A DNA stretch of 64,000 nucleotides. Origin: Apteryx mantelli (taxonomy: Eukaryota; Chordata; Aves; Apterygiformes; Apterygidae). The notes beneath the pieces were generated by a model. That model saw nothing but the letters and a program-made list of their open reading frames with translations, did not search any database and was not told the origin of the DNA. Location: assembly GCF_036417845.1 (NCBI RefSeq), contig NC_090017.1:310001-374000 (forward strand), given 5' to 3'. Of the stretch, positions 40,899 through 51,200 are shown piece by piece (position 1 is the first letter of the stretch; every line of letters starts with the position of its first letter). Position numbers and translations under genes: made by a program.

Positions 40899-42730
40899 CT
40901 CTGGGGCTTGGCAGGTGCCGGCTGCAACGGGACCTTGGGCTCGCCGATCCGCCCCAGTCGCAGGCAAAGTGAGACTGGGGCACGGGCAGGAGCTGCGGGA
41001 ACCTTTGGTCTCAAGGCAGAGGTGGGAGGGCTGAAACCTGAGCTGCAGGTGCCGGAGAGCAAAGCTGCCAATCTGCCCCACAGCTGCCAACACCCTTTTC
41101 CCAGCAGAGATGTTGCCCCAATAGCCCTCATGAAGCCACGAGGTAGGTGACGACAGCAGGTGACAACGGCAGGTGCCCAACACCCTCCCCAAGGAACTTC
41201 AACCCCGAGGTTCCTCCAGGCACATCCTCATGTCCCTGTGGGTCCAGGGGACCCCATCCCATCCCCAAGTCCCTGGACACGGCTTGTCCCCACTGCAAGC
41301 CCTCCGAGTCCCTTGGGCAGACCCTGGTTGGGGACAAGAGCTGGGAGGGAGCAGGATGGGGACGGGGATGTGCCACAGGAGTGGGGACATGGGAGACGTA
41401 CATAGGACATGGTTGCGGGAGAGGGATAGGGACATGGGATGGGAACATGGGACAGTGATGGGGCCACGGGATGGGGATATGGGACAGGGCTGTGAAAGTG
41501 GGACACAGACAGGGACACGGGGTGACACTGGCGACGTGGGGCAGGGCTGGGCATGTGGGATGGGGATGTGGGACAGGACTGGGGATGTGGGATAGGGATG
41601 GAGACACAGGGTGAGGGTGTCACATACAAGGAGTGTGGGACACGAATGGGGAGGGAAAGGGGACATGGGGGACCTGGTGCCCCAAAGAGAGCTGGTGGGA
41701 CCCTGGCCGGACCCCTATAGAGACCTGGTGCAGCCACCTGGTCCCCTACGGCCCCTGCCCCATCCTGTGCCCACCACCCAGTTCGGGGTCTGCTCTCCAG
41801 CCCCGGAGTCCTGCTGGGGTTGTCCCCCAGCTCTTCTTTTGGGGAGACGGGCTTTTGGGGTGCTGGGGACAGCCCCTATATACCCCCATGCCTGGGTCCC
41901 CCAGCACAGGGCAGGGGGTGGTGGCAGAAGGTCAGGAACACGGGGACTCGTGTCCTAGGGGACACCAGTGTCCCCAGCTGCCGGAAAGGCCGGGATGCCA
42001 CGAGCTGAGCAATGCCCAAGCCTCAAAACCATCCTGGTGTCACGGAGAGGGGACATCACTGGGCAGTTGGGGACCTCAGGGTCCCTATTGTCCTTGGGGA
42101 CACTGATGTCCCCAGCCGCCCGAGAGACCGGGATGCCATGAGCCGAGCAACAGCCGAGCCTCAAAAGCCACCCCAGCACCAAAGAAGGGGACGTGGAGAG
42201 GGGACATCTCGGGCACGTTCAGGTCCAGGGGAGGCCCCTCATGGCCCAGGGCCGCGGGCGCCACTCCGGGGTGCCGGTGTCCCCACGGGGCGGGCATTTC
42301 CCAGCAGGAAGTCACCGGGCGCTGGCTCTTATGTAATCGAGGTTGTGCCCTGGTCAAGGGACACGTAGGGACAGACGTGCACCTGCTCCCGCACAGCCCC
42401 AGCCGGGCGTCCCGCTCCGAAACACCCGCCGGGGACTTGTCCGCGCCCCGAGGGTGCCCATTGCGGCTCCGTCCCGGGGACGCGGACACGGACACGGGAC
42501 GGAGGGGCTTGGTGGCCTCCCACGGTGAGGGACATCGAGGAAGAGGCCACGGGCTGGTGGCCTTGCCGTGGGGTGGCAGCGCCACGCGGTGGCAGCGCCG
42601 TGGGGTGACAGCGCTGTTGGGCGGCAGCACCCGGGGGGGTGGCGATGCCATCGGGCGGGTGGCAGCGACCCCCCAGGGTGACATCGCTATGGGGTGGCCC
42701 TGCCATGGGGTGACAGCACACCCCGGGGTG
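40899..42730. other. Spacer upstream of mucin 2; minisatellites, no gene
   Basis: About 41340-41610 is a diverged repeat of the form GGGATGGGGACATGGGACA. A 140-bp segment is duplicated in tandem near 41955-42095 and 42095-42210, each copy starting with an imperfect palindrome (GGGGACACCAGTGTCCCC in the first copy). A TATA-like CTATATAC occurs at about 41876, but I find no convincing exon behind it. About 42545-42720 carries a short GGTGGCAGCG / GGGTGACAGCG repeat. Open frames here have no recognisable domain. Confidence 0.55.
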
Positions 42731-42734
42731 ACAT

Positions 42735-43370
42735 CGCTGTGTGGGGTTTTGGGGTGCTGTGAGGGTTTTGGGGGGATCTGTGCAGGGCTTTGGGGGCCTA
42801 TGGGGCTTTGGGGGGGGGCTTTGAGGGGATCTGTGCAGGGTTTTGGGGGGGCCGTGGGGGCTTTGGGGGGATCTGTGAAGGGGTTTTGGGGGGGGTTGGG
42901 GGGATCTGTGCAGGGGTTTTGGGGGGGTTAGGGGGATCTGTGCAGGGTTTTGGGGGGGCTGTGGGGGTTTTGGGGGAATCGGTGCAGGGTTTTGGGGGGG
43001 TTGGGGGGATCTGTGCAGTGTTTGGGGGGGCCGTGGGGGTTTTGGGGGGATCGGTGCAGGGGTTTTGGGGGGGTTGGGGGGATCTGTGCAGAGTTTGGGG
43101 GGGCGTGGGGGTTTTGGGGGGATCTGTGCAGGGTTTTGGGGGGGTTGGGGGGATCTGTGCAGGGTTTGGGGGGGCCGTGGGGGTTTTGGGGGGATCTGTG
43201 CAGGGGTTTTGGGGGGGTTGGGGGATCTGTGCAGGGTTTGGGGGGGCCGTGGGGGTTTTGAGGGGATCGGTGCAGGGCTTGGGGGGGGTTGGAGGAGCTT
43301 TGGGAGGATTTGGGGGGATCTGTGAGGGTTTGGGGGGTCTGGGGCGGTTGGGGGGGGCTGGGGGGGTCCA
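42735..43370. repeat. G-rich minisatellite (GATCTGTGCAGG units)
   Basis: About ten units of GATCTGTGCAGG separated by runs of five to seven G interrupted by TTTT, at spacings of roughly 30 to 60 bp. The G-tract density suggests G-quadruplex potential. The long Gly-rich frames through it are compositional. Confidence 0.85.
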
Positions 43371-43589
43371 GGGGCAGGTCAGGGGGACATGCCCCCCCCG
43401 GCCCGCGCGGGGGATCCCCGGCCCCCCCCGGCCCCCCCCGGCCCCGCTGACGGGCCCTGCAGGAACGCGCCCGGGCCCGGCTGAGTCACCCCGTCCCTGA
43501 GTCAGGCCGGGGGGGCCGGGGGGGCGCTGGGGGCTGCGGGGGGGGCACCGAGCACAGCGGGGTGTCGGGAGCCTGGGACCCAGGTGGCG

Positions 43590-44060
43590 GGGGCTGGGGG
43601 TGCTGGGGGGCTGGGGGTGCTTGGGGGGGTGGGGGTCTGGGTGCTGGGGATGGGGGTCTGGGGGTGCTGGGGATGGGGGGTGTCAGGGATGGGGGTCTTG
43701 GGTATCTGAGTGCTGGGGGGGCTGGGGGCGGCGGGGGGCTGGGGGTGCTGGGGGGCTGGGGGTGCTTGGGGTGGGGGGCTGGGTGCTTGGGGGTCTGGGG
43801 GTGCTGGGGTGCCTGAGGGTGCTGGGGGTCTGGGGGTGCTTGGGGTGGGGGTCTGGGTGCTGGGGGACTGGGGGTGCTGGGTGCTGGGGGTTTGGGGGTG
43901 CTGGGAGGGTGGGGGTCTGGGTGCTGGGGGGTCTTGGGGGGCTGGGGGTGCTGGGGGGCTGGGGGTGCTTGGGGTGGGGGGCTGGGTGCTGGGGCGTCTG
44001 GGGGTGCTGGGGGTCTGGGTGCTGGGGATGGAGGTGCTGAGGGGTCTGGGGGGGGGGGTC
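43590..44060. repeat. G-rich minisatellite (GCTGGGGGTGCTGGGGGTCTG units)
   Basis: Irregular repeat of GGGGGTGCTGGG and GGGGGTCTGGGTGCTGGG words, with essentially no C-runs on this strand. It is open in several frames only because TAA, TAG and TGA are rare in it. Confidence 0.85.
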
Positions 44061-44109
44061 TGGCTCCAGCCTGAGGTTGGGGGGACCCTTCCCGGCACCC
44101 TTTGGGGGG

Positions 44110-44640
44110 GGGGGCCAGCAGGCACCCACACATGTGCAAGGGGGGGGGGGGTTGCACACAGGTATGCGAGGGGGGGGGTCACACACACGTGTGCAAGGGG
44201 GGGGCACACGTGCATGCAAGGGGGTGTAAACACATGTGCAAGGGGGGGTTGCACACAGGTATGCGGGGGGGGGTCACACACACGTGTGCAAGGGGGGGCA
44301 CGCGTGCATGCAAGGGGGTGCAAACACATGTGCAAGGGGGGGGTTGCACACATGTATGCGAGGGGGGGTCACACACACGTGTGCAAGGGGGGGCACGCGT
44401 GCATGCAAGGGGGTGCAAACACATGTGCAAGGGGGGGTTGCACACATGTATGCGAGGGGGGGGTCCACACACGCGTGTGCAAAGGGGGGGTGCACGCGAG
44501 GGGGGTGCACACACGTGTGCAAGGGGGGGGGCACGCATGCATGCAAGGGGGGGGTCGCACGCACACATGTGCAAGGGGGGGTTGCGCACGTGCATGCAAG
44601 GGGGGGGGGTCACACACACACACGCGTGCCGGGGGGGGGG
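44110..44640. repeat. Alternating CA/TG plus G-run minisatellite
   Basis: A unit of about 95-100 bp is repeated about five times. It contains words such as CACACACACGTGTGCAAG, CACGCGTGCATGCAAG and CAAACACATGTGCAAG, each separated by seven to nine G. It combines alternating purine-pyrimidine tracts with G runs. Confidence 0.88.
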
Positions 44641-45400
44641 GGGCACACGCCCGCCCGTTCTCCCGCACCGGAGCCCCCGGGGCTCGCACCTGGCGGCGGC
44701 ACCCGCGAGCGCGGAGTGACGTGGCGGGGCCGCCCACGGGCGGGGGGGGGGGGGCCGCATCCGGCTGCCGCCCGTCTGGCTCCCCCCCCCCCCCCGGCCG
44801 TCTGGCCCCGCCGCCGTGATTAAGCCCCGCGGCCCCCGCCTCTGCCCGCTGCCTTTTTGGGAGCAGAACGTGCGAATTTGGGTTCGCCGAGGAAATGTTT
44901 CTCCCATTACTCCGACCGGGGGGGGGCGGGAGGGGGGGGCGTCCGGGCAACACTCCTCTCCTCCTCCCCCCCCCCCCGTCTCATTTTTCCCAAGCCTGCG
45001 GAAACGGGGCCCCCGCCTGCCCGCCGCCTGCTCATCATCCCCCCCCCCCCCTCCCCGGGCCAAGCCCTGGCCAATTTTGGGCAAAAACCGCCGGGAAAGA
45101 CGATTTTTCCAGCACATTTGAGGGAAGGGGGGGGCCCAGAGCCGGGATGCGGGGGGGGGGCCGGGAAGGGGGGGGGCAGCCGGCCCGTAGTCACTGCCAC
45201 CGAGCTCAACCCCGCTACGAGCCAGCGGAGAATCCACTTCCAAGGCCGTGTCAGCCCTGGGGGGGGGGGGGGGGGTCTCCCGGACTCCTGGGCTCCCCCG
45301 GGATTCCCTGAGCTGGGAGGGGCCGGAAGCGGCGGCGCCGGGAGGAAACCGGAGGAGATTCCTGGGAATTTGGGGAGAAATGGGGCGGTTTTAGGCCAGG
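44641..45400. other. CpG-rich unique stretch, no gene recognised
   Basis: Very GC-rich, mostly non-repetitive sequence with many CpG dinucleotides and homopolymer G or C runs of 8 to 14. It resembles a CpG island, but no TATA box, first exon or protein domain could be supported on either strand. Confidence 0.45.
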
Positions 45401-45404
45401 GCGG

Positions 45405-46185
45405 GGGAATCTATGGGGGTCAAGAGGGCACCGGGGGGGCTACGGAGGCTGTAAGGGTCTATGGGGGGGGTCTATAGGGCGCCGAGGGACCTATGGGGCA
45501 TCGGAGGGGGGAGTCTGCGGAGGCTGTAGGGAGTCTATGGGGGATCTATGGGGCACTGGGGATCTATGGAGAATCTATGGGGCATTGGGGGGGTCTATGG
45601 AGGCTATGGGGGAATCTATAGGGCCCTGGCAAGGGTCTATGGGGCACTGGGAGTCTATGGAGAGTCTATGGGGCACAGGAGGTCTATGGAAGCTATGGGG
45701 GATCTATAGGGCACAGGTGACCATTTATGGGTCACTGGGGGTCTACAGGGAACCTATGGGACACTGGAGATCTATGGAGGCTATGGAGAGGTCTATGGGG
45801 GATCTATAGGGCACTGGGGGATCTGTAGGGAGTCCATGGGGCACTGGGAGTTTATGGAGGCTATGGGGGACCTATAGGGCACTGGGGAAGTCTATGGGCC
45901 CCTGGGGGTCTATGGGGCACTGGGAGCTTACAGAGTCTATGGTGGATCTGTAGGGCACTGAGGTGTCTGTGGGGGACTGGGGGTCCATGGAGGCTATGGA
46001 GGGGTCTATGGGGGATCTATAGGGCACTAGGGGGTCTATGGGGCACTAGGGGGTCTATGGGGCACTGGGGGGGCTAAAGGGGACTTATGGGACACTGAGG
46101 GTCTACGGAGCCTATGGGGTGTGTATGGGGGATCTATAGGGCACGGGGGTGTCTATAGGGCACTGAGGTGTCTACGAGAGGGTCT
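45405..46185. repeat. Minisatellite of TCTATGGGG(C/G)ACTGGGGG units
   Basis: Dozens of short units, roughly 20-45 bp, of the type GGTCTATGGGGCACTGGG and GGATCTATAGGGCACTGG. They extend unbroken to about 46185. Confidence 0.88.
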
Positions 46186-46380
46186 ATGGGCCCCAAAAGA
46201 GCCCCACAGGGGTTGTGGGGGGGGTCACACTCCCCCCCCCCATACACACACTGGCTCCGTGGGCCCAATCCTGCCCTTATTTCCGCTGGGGCTATTTTTA
46301 CCCCGGGGCGGTTTGGCAGCGGGATGGGGCCCCGCTCCCGCCCCGTGTCCTCCCCCCCCGGCCCCCCCGGAAATGCCTCT
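46186..46380. other. Unique GC-rich segment with CTATTTTTA
   Basis: A short non-repetitive stretch holding GGGGCTATTTTTACCCC near 46288-46304. This resembles a MEF2 site or a TATA-like element. No exon follows it that I can defend. Confidence 0.3.
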
Positions 46381-46680
46381 CGGAAGGACCCAGGCGTCCG
46401 GGCGGGCCGCCCAGCCCTCAAACGTGGGACGCCGCCGGTCTGGGAAAGGGCCCAGGCGTCCTGGCAGCCACCCCCGCCCGACACTCATGCGAAGCCACAG
46501 AGTTGGCTGACTCCCCACTGCCTGGAAAAGGGCCCAGGCGTCCGGGCGCCCAGCACCCCATGGCCCCCTCCTCCATCCCCCCAAAGGGCCCAGGCGTCCG
46601 GGCACCCAGCACCCCACATCCCTCTTCTCCTTCCCTAAAGGGCCCAGGCGTCCGGGCACCCAGCACCCCCCGGGGGTTTC
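46380..46680. repeat. CCCAGGCGTCCGGG repeat cluster
   Basis: Five copies of GGGCCCAGGCGTCCGGGC or a close variant, at about 46388, 46449, 46531, 46587 and 46641. This is the reverse complement of the word that recurs through the SERPINE1 introns. Confidence 0.85.
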
Positions 46681-46959
46681 CCAACACCCCGAGGCCGTTG
46701 TGCGGTGTCACTGTGGCCACCGCGTCACCCCGCAGGAAGGGGCGCTGGCGTCACCCCGGGGAGAAACCGGGGTGCGCTGGGTTTGGGGTGGGAGGGGGGG
46801 AAAAAGAGGGTCACGAGGCTCTGACACCCCCCCCCGCCCGGACGCCTGGGTCCTCTGAGCCTTGTGACACCCCATGGGGCCACCCCCACCCCACAAAGGC
46901 CTGTGGGGACATGAGGGGGTCACTGGGGTCAAGGGATGGGAATGGGGGACACGGGGCAC

Positions 46960-47300
46960 CATCAGGGACATGGGGGGACATGGGGGGAACATGGGGACCT
47001 GGGGGGGCCACCAGGGACATGGGACATGCATGGGACATGCATGGGGCCATCAGGAGAACATGGGGACCTGGGGGGGCCACCATGGATGTGGGACACTCAT
47101 GGGGTCATGGGGGGCCATCAGGAGAACATGGGGACCTGGGGGGGCCACCATGGATGTGGGACACTCATGGGGCCATGGGGGGCCATCAGGAGAACATGGG
47201 GACCTGGGGGCCACCAGGGACGTGGTGGGAACAGAGGGGGCCACCGGGGACATGGGACATGCATGGGGACATTAGGGGGGACATGGGAACCCGGGGGGGG
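46960..47300. repeat. Minisatellite of GGGGCCACCATGGATGTGGGAC units
   Basis: About four to five units of roughly 60-70 bp combining GGAGAACATGGGGACCTGGG with GGCCACCATGGATGTGGGAC. The array ends about 150 bp before the SERPINE1 promoter. Confidence 0.85.
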
Positions 47301-47451
47301 GGACATGGGGGCCACAGGCTGCCCCCTCCCCGGGCCCCCGCAGCCCCCCCCCCGTGTCCCCCCATGTCCTCGTGTCCCCCCGTGTCCCGGGTGTCCCCGT
47401 GTCCCCCCCCCTCGCCGGCCCCTCCCCGCCCCCCCCCGCCCCCGCTCCGCC

Positions 47452-47672
47452 CTTTATAGGCGCCGCCGGGGCCGGGGCCGCCCGCAGAGCCGCGAGCGGC
47501 AGCACCGGGACACCGGGACACCGGGACACCGGGACACCGGGGCTGAGACCGGGACACCGGGGCTGAGAGCAGCGCCGAGACCGGACTGGGACCAGCACCG
47601 GCACCGGGGCACCAGGACCGAGACCGCGGCTGAGAGCGGCACCGGCACCGAGAGCAGCACCGAGACCAACAG
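47452..47672 (+). promoter_or_regulatory. SERPINE1: SERPINE1 core promoter and non-coding exon 1
   Basis: TTTATAGG at 47452-47459, set in C-rich sequence, is the TATA box. Transcription would begin near 47480-47490. The leader exon contains a short ACCGGGACACCGGG repeat and ends at a good donor (CAACAG/GTAACG, intron from 47673). The non-coding exon ahead of the ATG exon matches the known mammalian SERPINE1 layout. The exact start site is inferred. Confidence 0.7.
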
Positions 47673-48277
47673 GTAACGGGCACCCGGCACCGGGAGACAC
47701 CGGGGTGACACCGGCACCGGGGATGACACCGGGTCTGGCACCGGGGGGGAGCCGGCACCCGGCACCGGGGTGGCACCGGGGTGACACCGGCACCAGGATG
47801 ACACTGGGGGGAAGCAGGGAACCGGCACGTTGGTGACGCTGGGGTGTCACCAGGACCGGGACCAGGGTGACACTGGGTTTGACACCGGCAGGAAGTGGGG
47901 ACCCACCACCAGGGTGGCACTGGGGTGACACCAGCACCGGGACCAGGGTGACACCGGGTTTGACACCAGCAGGGAACAGGGACCCAGCACCAGGGTGACA
48001 CCGAGGTGGCAGCACCAGCCCTGGAGGCTATCGGGGACCCCCGGGCAGGAGCGGGGGGTGCTGGGGGCCAGGACGCCTGGGCCCCTTGGGGAGGGAGTCA
48101 GGAGGGGGTTGACCTGGGGTGTCAGGGACCACGGTGGCCTGGTCCAGGTGTGACGCCCCGAACGCCTGGGCCCCCCTGGAGGTGATGGTTGAGGGTGGGT
48201 TGACCTGGAGTGTCAGGGACCACCGTGGCCTGGTCCAGATGTGACATCCCGGACGCCTGGGCCCCTCTCGTCCCCAG
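47673..48277 (+). other. SERPINE1: SERPINE1 intron 1
   Basis: It begins with a diverged GGTGACACCGGCACCGGG repeat (47690-48005), followed by two roughly 125-bp units at 48060-48270. Each of these holds a CGCCTGGGCCCC word and TGACCTGG.GTGTCAGGGACC. It ends at the acceptor TCCCCAG (48277). Confidence 0.7.
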
Positions 48278-48278
48278 G

Positions 48279-51200
48279 ATGCAGGTGGCCCTGGTGGCGC
48301 TGGCGTGGGTGGCCCTGGCGTGGGGGGTGACGGCACCCACATCGGGGACCCCGGCGGGCGCCCGCGTGGCCCGGCTGGCGGCCGACTTCGGCATCCGGCT
48401 CTTCCGGGAGGCGGCGGGGCGGCGGGGCGACGGCAACGCCGCCTTCTCGCCCCACGGCGCCGCCGCCGTCCTCGGCGCCCTCCAGCTGGCCACCGCCGGG
48501 CCCAGCCGCCACCAGATCGAGGCCGCCATGGGCTTCGGCATCAACGGTAAGGGGGGGGGGGGTGGTCCCAGCCCCATGGGGAGGTGGGCTATGGGGTGTC
48601 ACCATCCCCATGGCGGGTTATGGTGGGGGCAGGTCCTTGTCCCCATGGTGGGGTTGAACCTGGGGGTCCCATCCCCATCGGGAGGTGGGCTATGGGGTGT
48701 CACCAACCCCATGATGGACTCATCCTAAGGGTCCCCAGCCCTATAGTAGGGTTGATGGTGGGGTCCCCAACTCCATTGTGGGGGGGATGGTGGGGCATTC
48801 CCATCCCCACAGTGGGGTCCCCCTCCATCCCCATGGTGGGGTCCCCATGGGACGTACTCATCCCCATGGGACGTCCCCATCCCCATGGCAGGGGTCCCAT
48901 TGGGATGTCCCCATCCCCGCAGTGGGATCTTCATGGGACATCCCCATCCCCATGGTGGGGGTCTCCATGGGATGACCTCATCCCCATTGGGACATCCCCA
49001 TCCCCATGGTGGGGTCTCCATGGGACGACCTCATCCCCATTGGGACATCCCCATCCCCACGGTGGGATGTCCATGGGACATCGCCATCCCCATGGTGGGG
49101 TCCCCATTGGGACGTCCCCATCCCCATGGTGAGGTCTCCATGGGACAATCTCATCCCCATGGGACATTCCCATCCCCACGGCAGGGGTCCCATTGGGACG
49201 TCCCCGTCCCCATCCCCATGGTGGGTTCCCATTGGGACGTCCCCATCCCCGCGGCAGGGAGCTCACCGTGCCTCTCCCCCCCTTCCTTCCTTCCTTCCTT
49301 CCCCAGAGCCGGGGGTGGCCCTGGAGCTGCGGCGGCTGCGGAAGCAGCTGGGGGGCCCCGGGCAGCGCCTGGCCGCGGCCGAGGGGCTCTTCGTGGCCCG
49401 GGAGCTGGCGCTGGCGCCCGGCGTCATCACCCGCTTCGTCCACACGCTCGGCCGGCGCCCGGCCCAGGTCGACTTCCAGCAGCCCCAGCAGGCCCGCGCC
49501 ATCCTCAACGCCTGGGTGCAGAACCACACGCAGGGTGAGGCCCGGACGCCTGGGCCCCTTGGGGGGTGGGATGCTGGGACACCTGGGTCCCTTCATCGGG
49601 GGGAGGGGTCTGGGAGCCCGGACGCCTGGGTCCTTGGGCAGGGGGGGGGTTGGGAGCCCAGACACCTGGGTCCCTTGGGTGGAGGGAGCCTGGGACACCT
49701 GGGTCCCTTCATCGGGGGGGGTTGGGAGCCCGGACGCCCGGGTCCCTTGGGTGCAGGGATGCTGGGACACCTGGGTCCCTTGGGCAGGGGGGAGGTTCTA
49801 GGAGCCCGGACGCCTGGGTCCCTTGGGTGGAGGGATGCTGGGACACCTGGGTCCCTTGGTCAGGGTGGGTCTGGGAGCCCGGACGCCTGGGTCCCTTGGG
49901 TGGAGGGAGCCTGGGACACCTGGGTCCCTTGGGCAGGGGGGAGGTTCTAGGAGCCCGGACACCTGGGTCCCTTGGGTGGAGGGATGCTGGGGTCCGCTGC
50001 CGCCGAGCGGAGTTCCCAGGAGCGCCGGCTCCCCGCAGGGATGATCCGGGACTTCCTGCCGCCGGGCGCCGCCGGCCCCGGCACCCGCCTGGTGCTGGCC
50101 ACCGCCGTGTACTTCAAGGGCTCCTGGCTGCAGCCCTTCCCGGCCGCCGCCACCCGCCGCCGCCTCTTCCACAAGGCCGACGGCAGCACCGCGGCCGTGC
50201 CCATGATGGAGCAGACGGCCAAGCTCAACTACGGTGAGGTGCCCCCGCCCCGGACGCCTGGGCCCCTGGGAGGGAGGGGGGGGGAGCGAGGGTGAGGGGG
50301 TGACTCCGGTCCCGGACGCCTGGGCCCCTGGGGGGCTCGGGGAGCGATGGGGGGGGGGGGGATGCATGGGTTGCTCAGGGGCTTGGGGTGCAAGGGTGGG
50401 GGGACAACTCCGGTCCCGGACGCCTGGGCCCCCCCCGGGAGGGGATGGGAGGAGCGAGGGTGGGATGCATGAGTTCCTGGGGAGCGAGGGTGGGGGGAAA
50501 CCTCCATTCCCGGACGCCTGGGCCCCTGGGCAAGGAGAGGCTCGGGGAGCAAGGAAGGGGGGCGGGGGGGGGGGTGTCTCCATTCGCGGACGCCTGGGCC
50601 CCCGCTGAAAGCGCCGCGCCGGGAGCAGGGGAGTTCGCGACGCCGCAGGGGCTGGACTACGACGTGGTGGAGCTGCCGTACCACGGCGGCGCCGTGTCCA
50701 TGCTGGTGGCGGCACCGGCCCGGCGGGAAGCGCCGCTGGCCGCCCTCGCCGGGGCCCTCGACGCCGACCTCGTGGCCGCCTGGGCCGCCAACATGACCCG
50801 CGTGCCCCGCGTCCTCGTGCTGCCCCGGTGAGCGGGCGCTGCCCGGACGCCTGGGCCCCTCCTCCCAGGGGGGCGCTCGTGGGGGGCAAGGGTGGGGGGA
50901 CACCTCCTTTCCCGGACGCCTGGGCCCCCGGGGGGCTTGGGGAGTGGTGGGGGGACACATGGCTTCCTGGGGAACGAGGATGGGGGAGAACCTCCTTTCC
51001 CGGACGCCTGGGCCCCTGGGGGGCTTGGGGAGTGGTGGGGGGACACATGGCTTCCTGGGGAACGAGGATGGGGGAGAACCTCCATTCCCGGACGCCTGGG
51101 CCCCTGGGGGGCTTGGGGAGCGGTGGGGGGACACATGGGTTCCTGGGGAACGAGGATGGGGGAGAACCTCCATTCCCGGACACCTGGGCCCCCAGGGGGG

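Noticed and set aside
41870-41890. CTATATAC as a promoter in the spacer
   Set aside because: No supportable first exon or coding sequence follows, and CTATAC-like words are common in the repeats of this window.
42377-45477. Long Gly- or Pro-rich frames in the G-rich spacer
   Set aside because: They follow G/C minisatellite composition on both strands. No signal peptide, domain or splice logic is present.
46286-46306. CTATTTTTA as a MEF2 site or alternative promoter
   Set aside because: A single short AT word in GC-rich sequence, with no exon behind it. Too weak to call.
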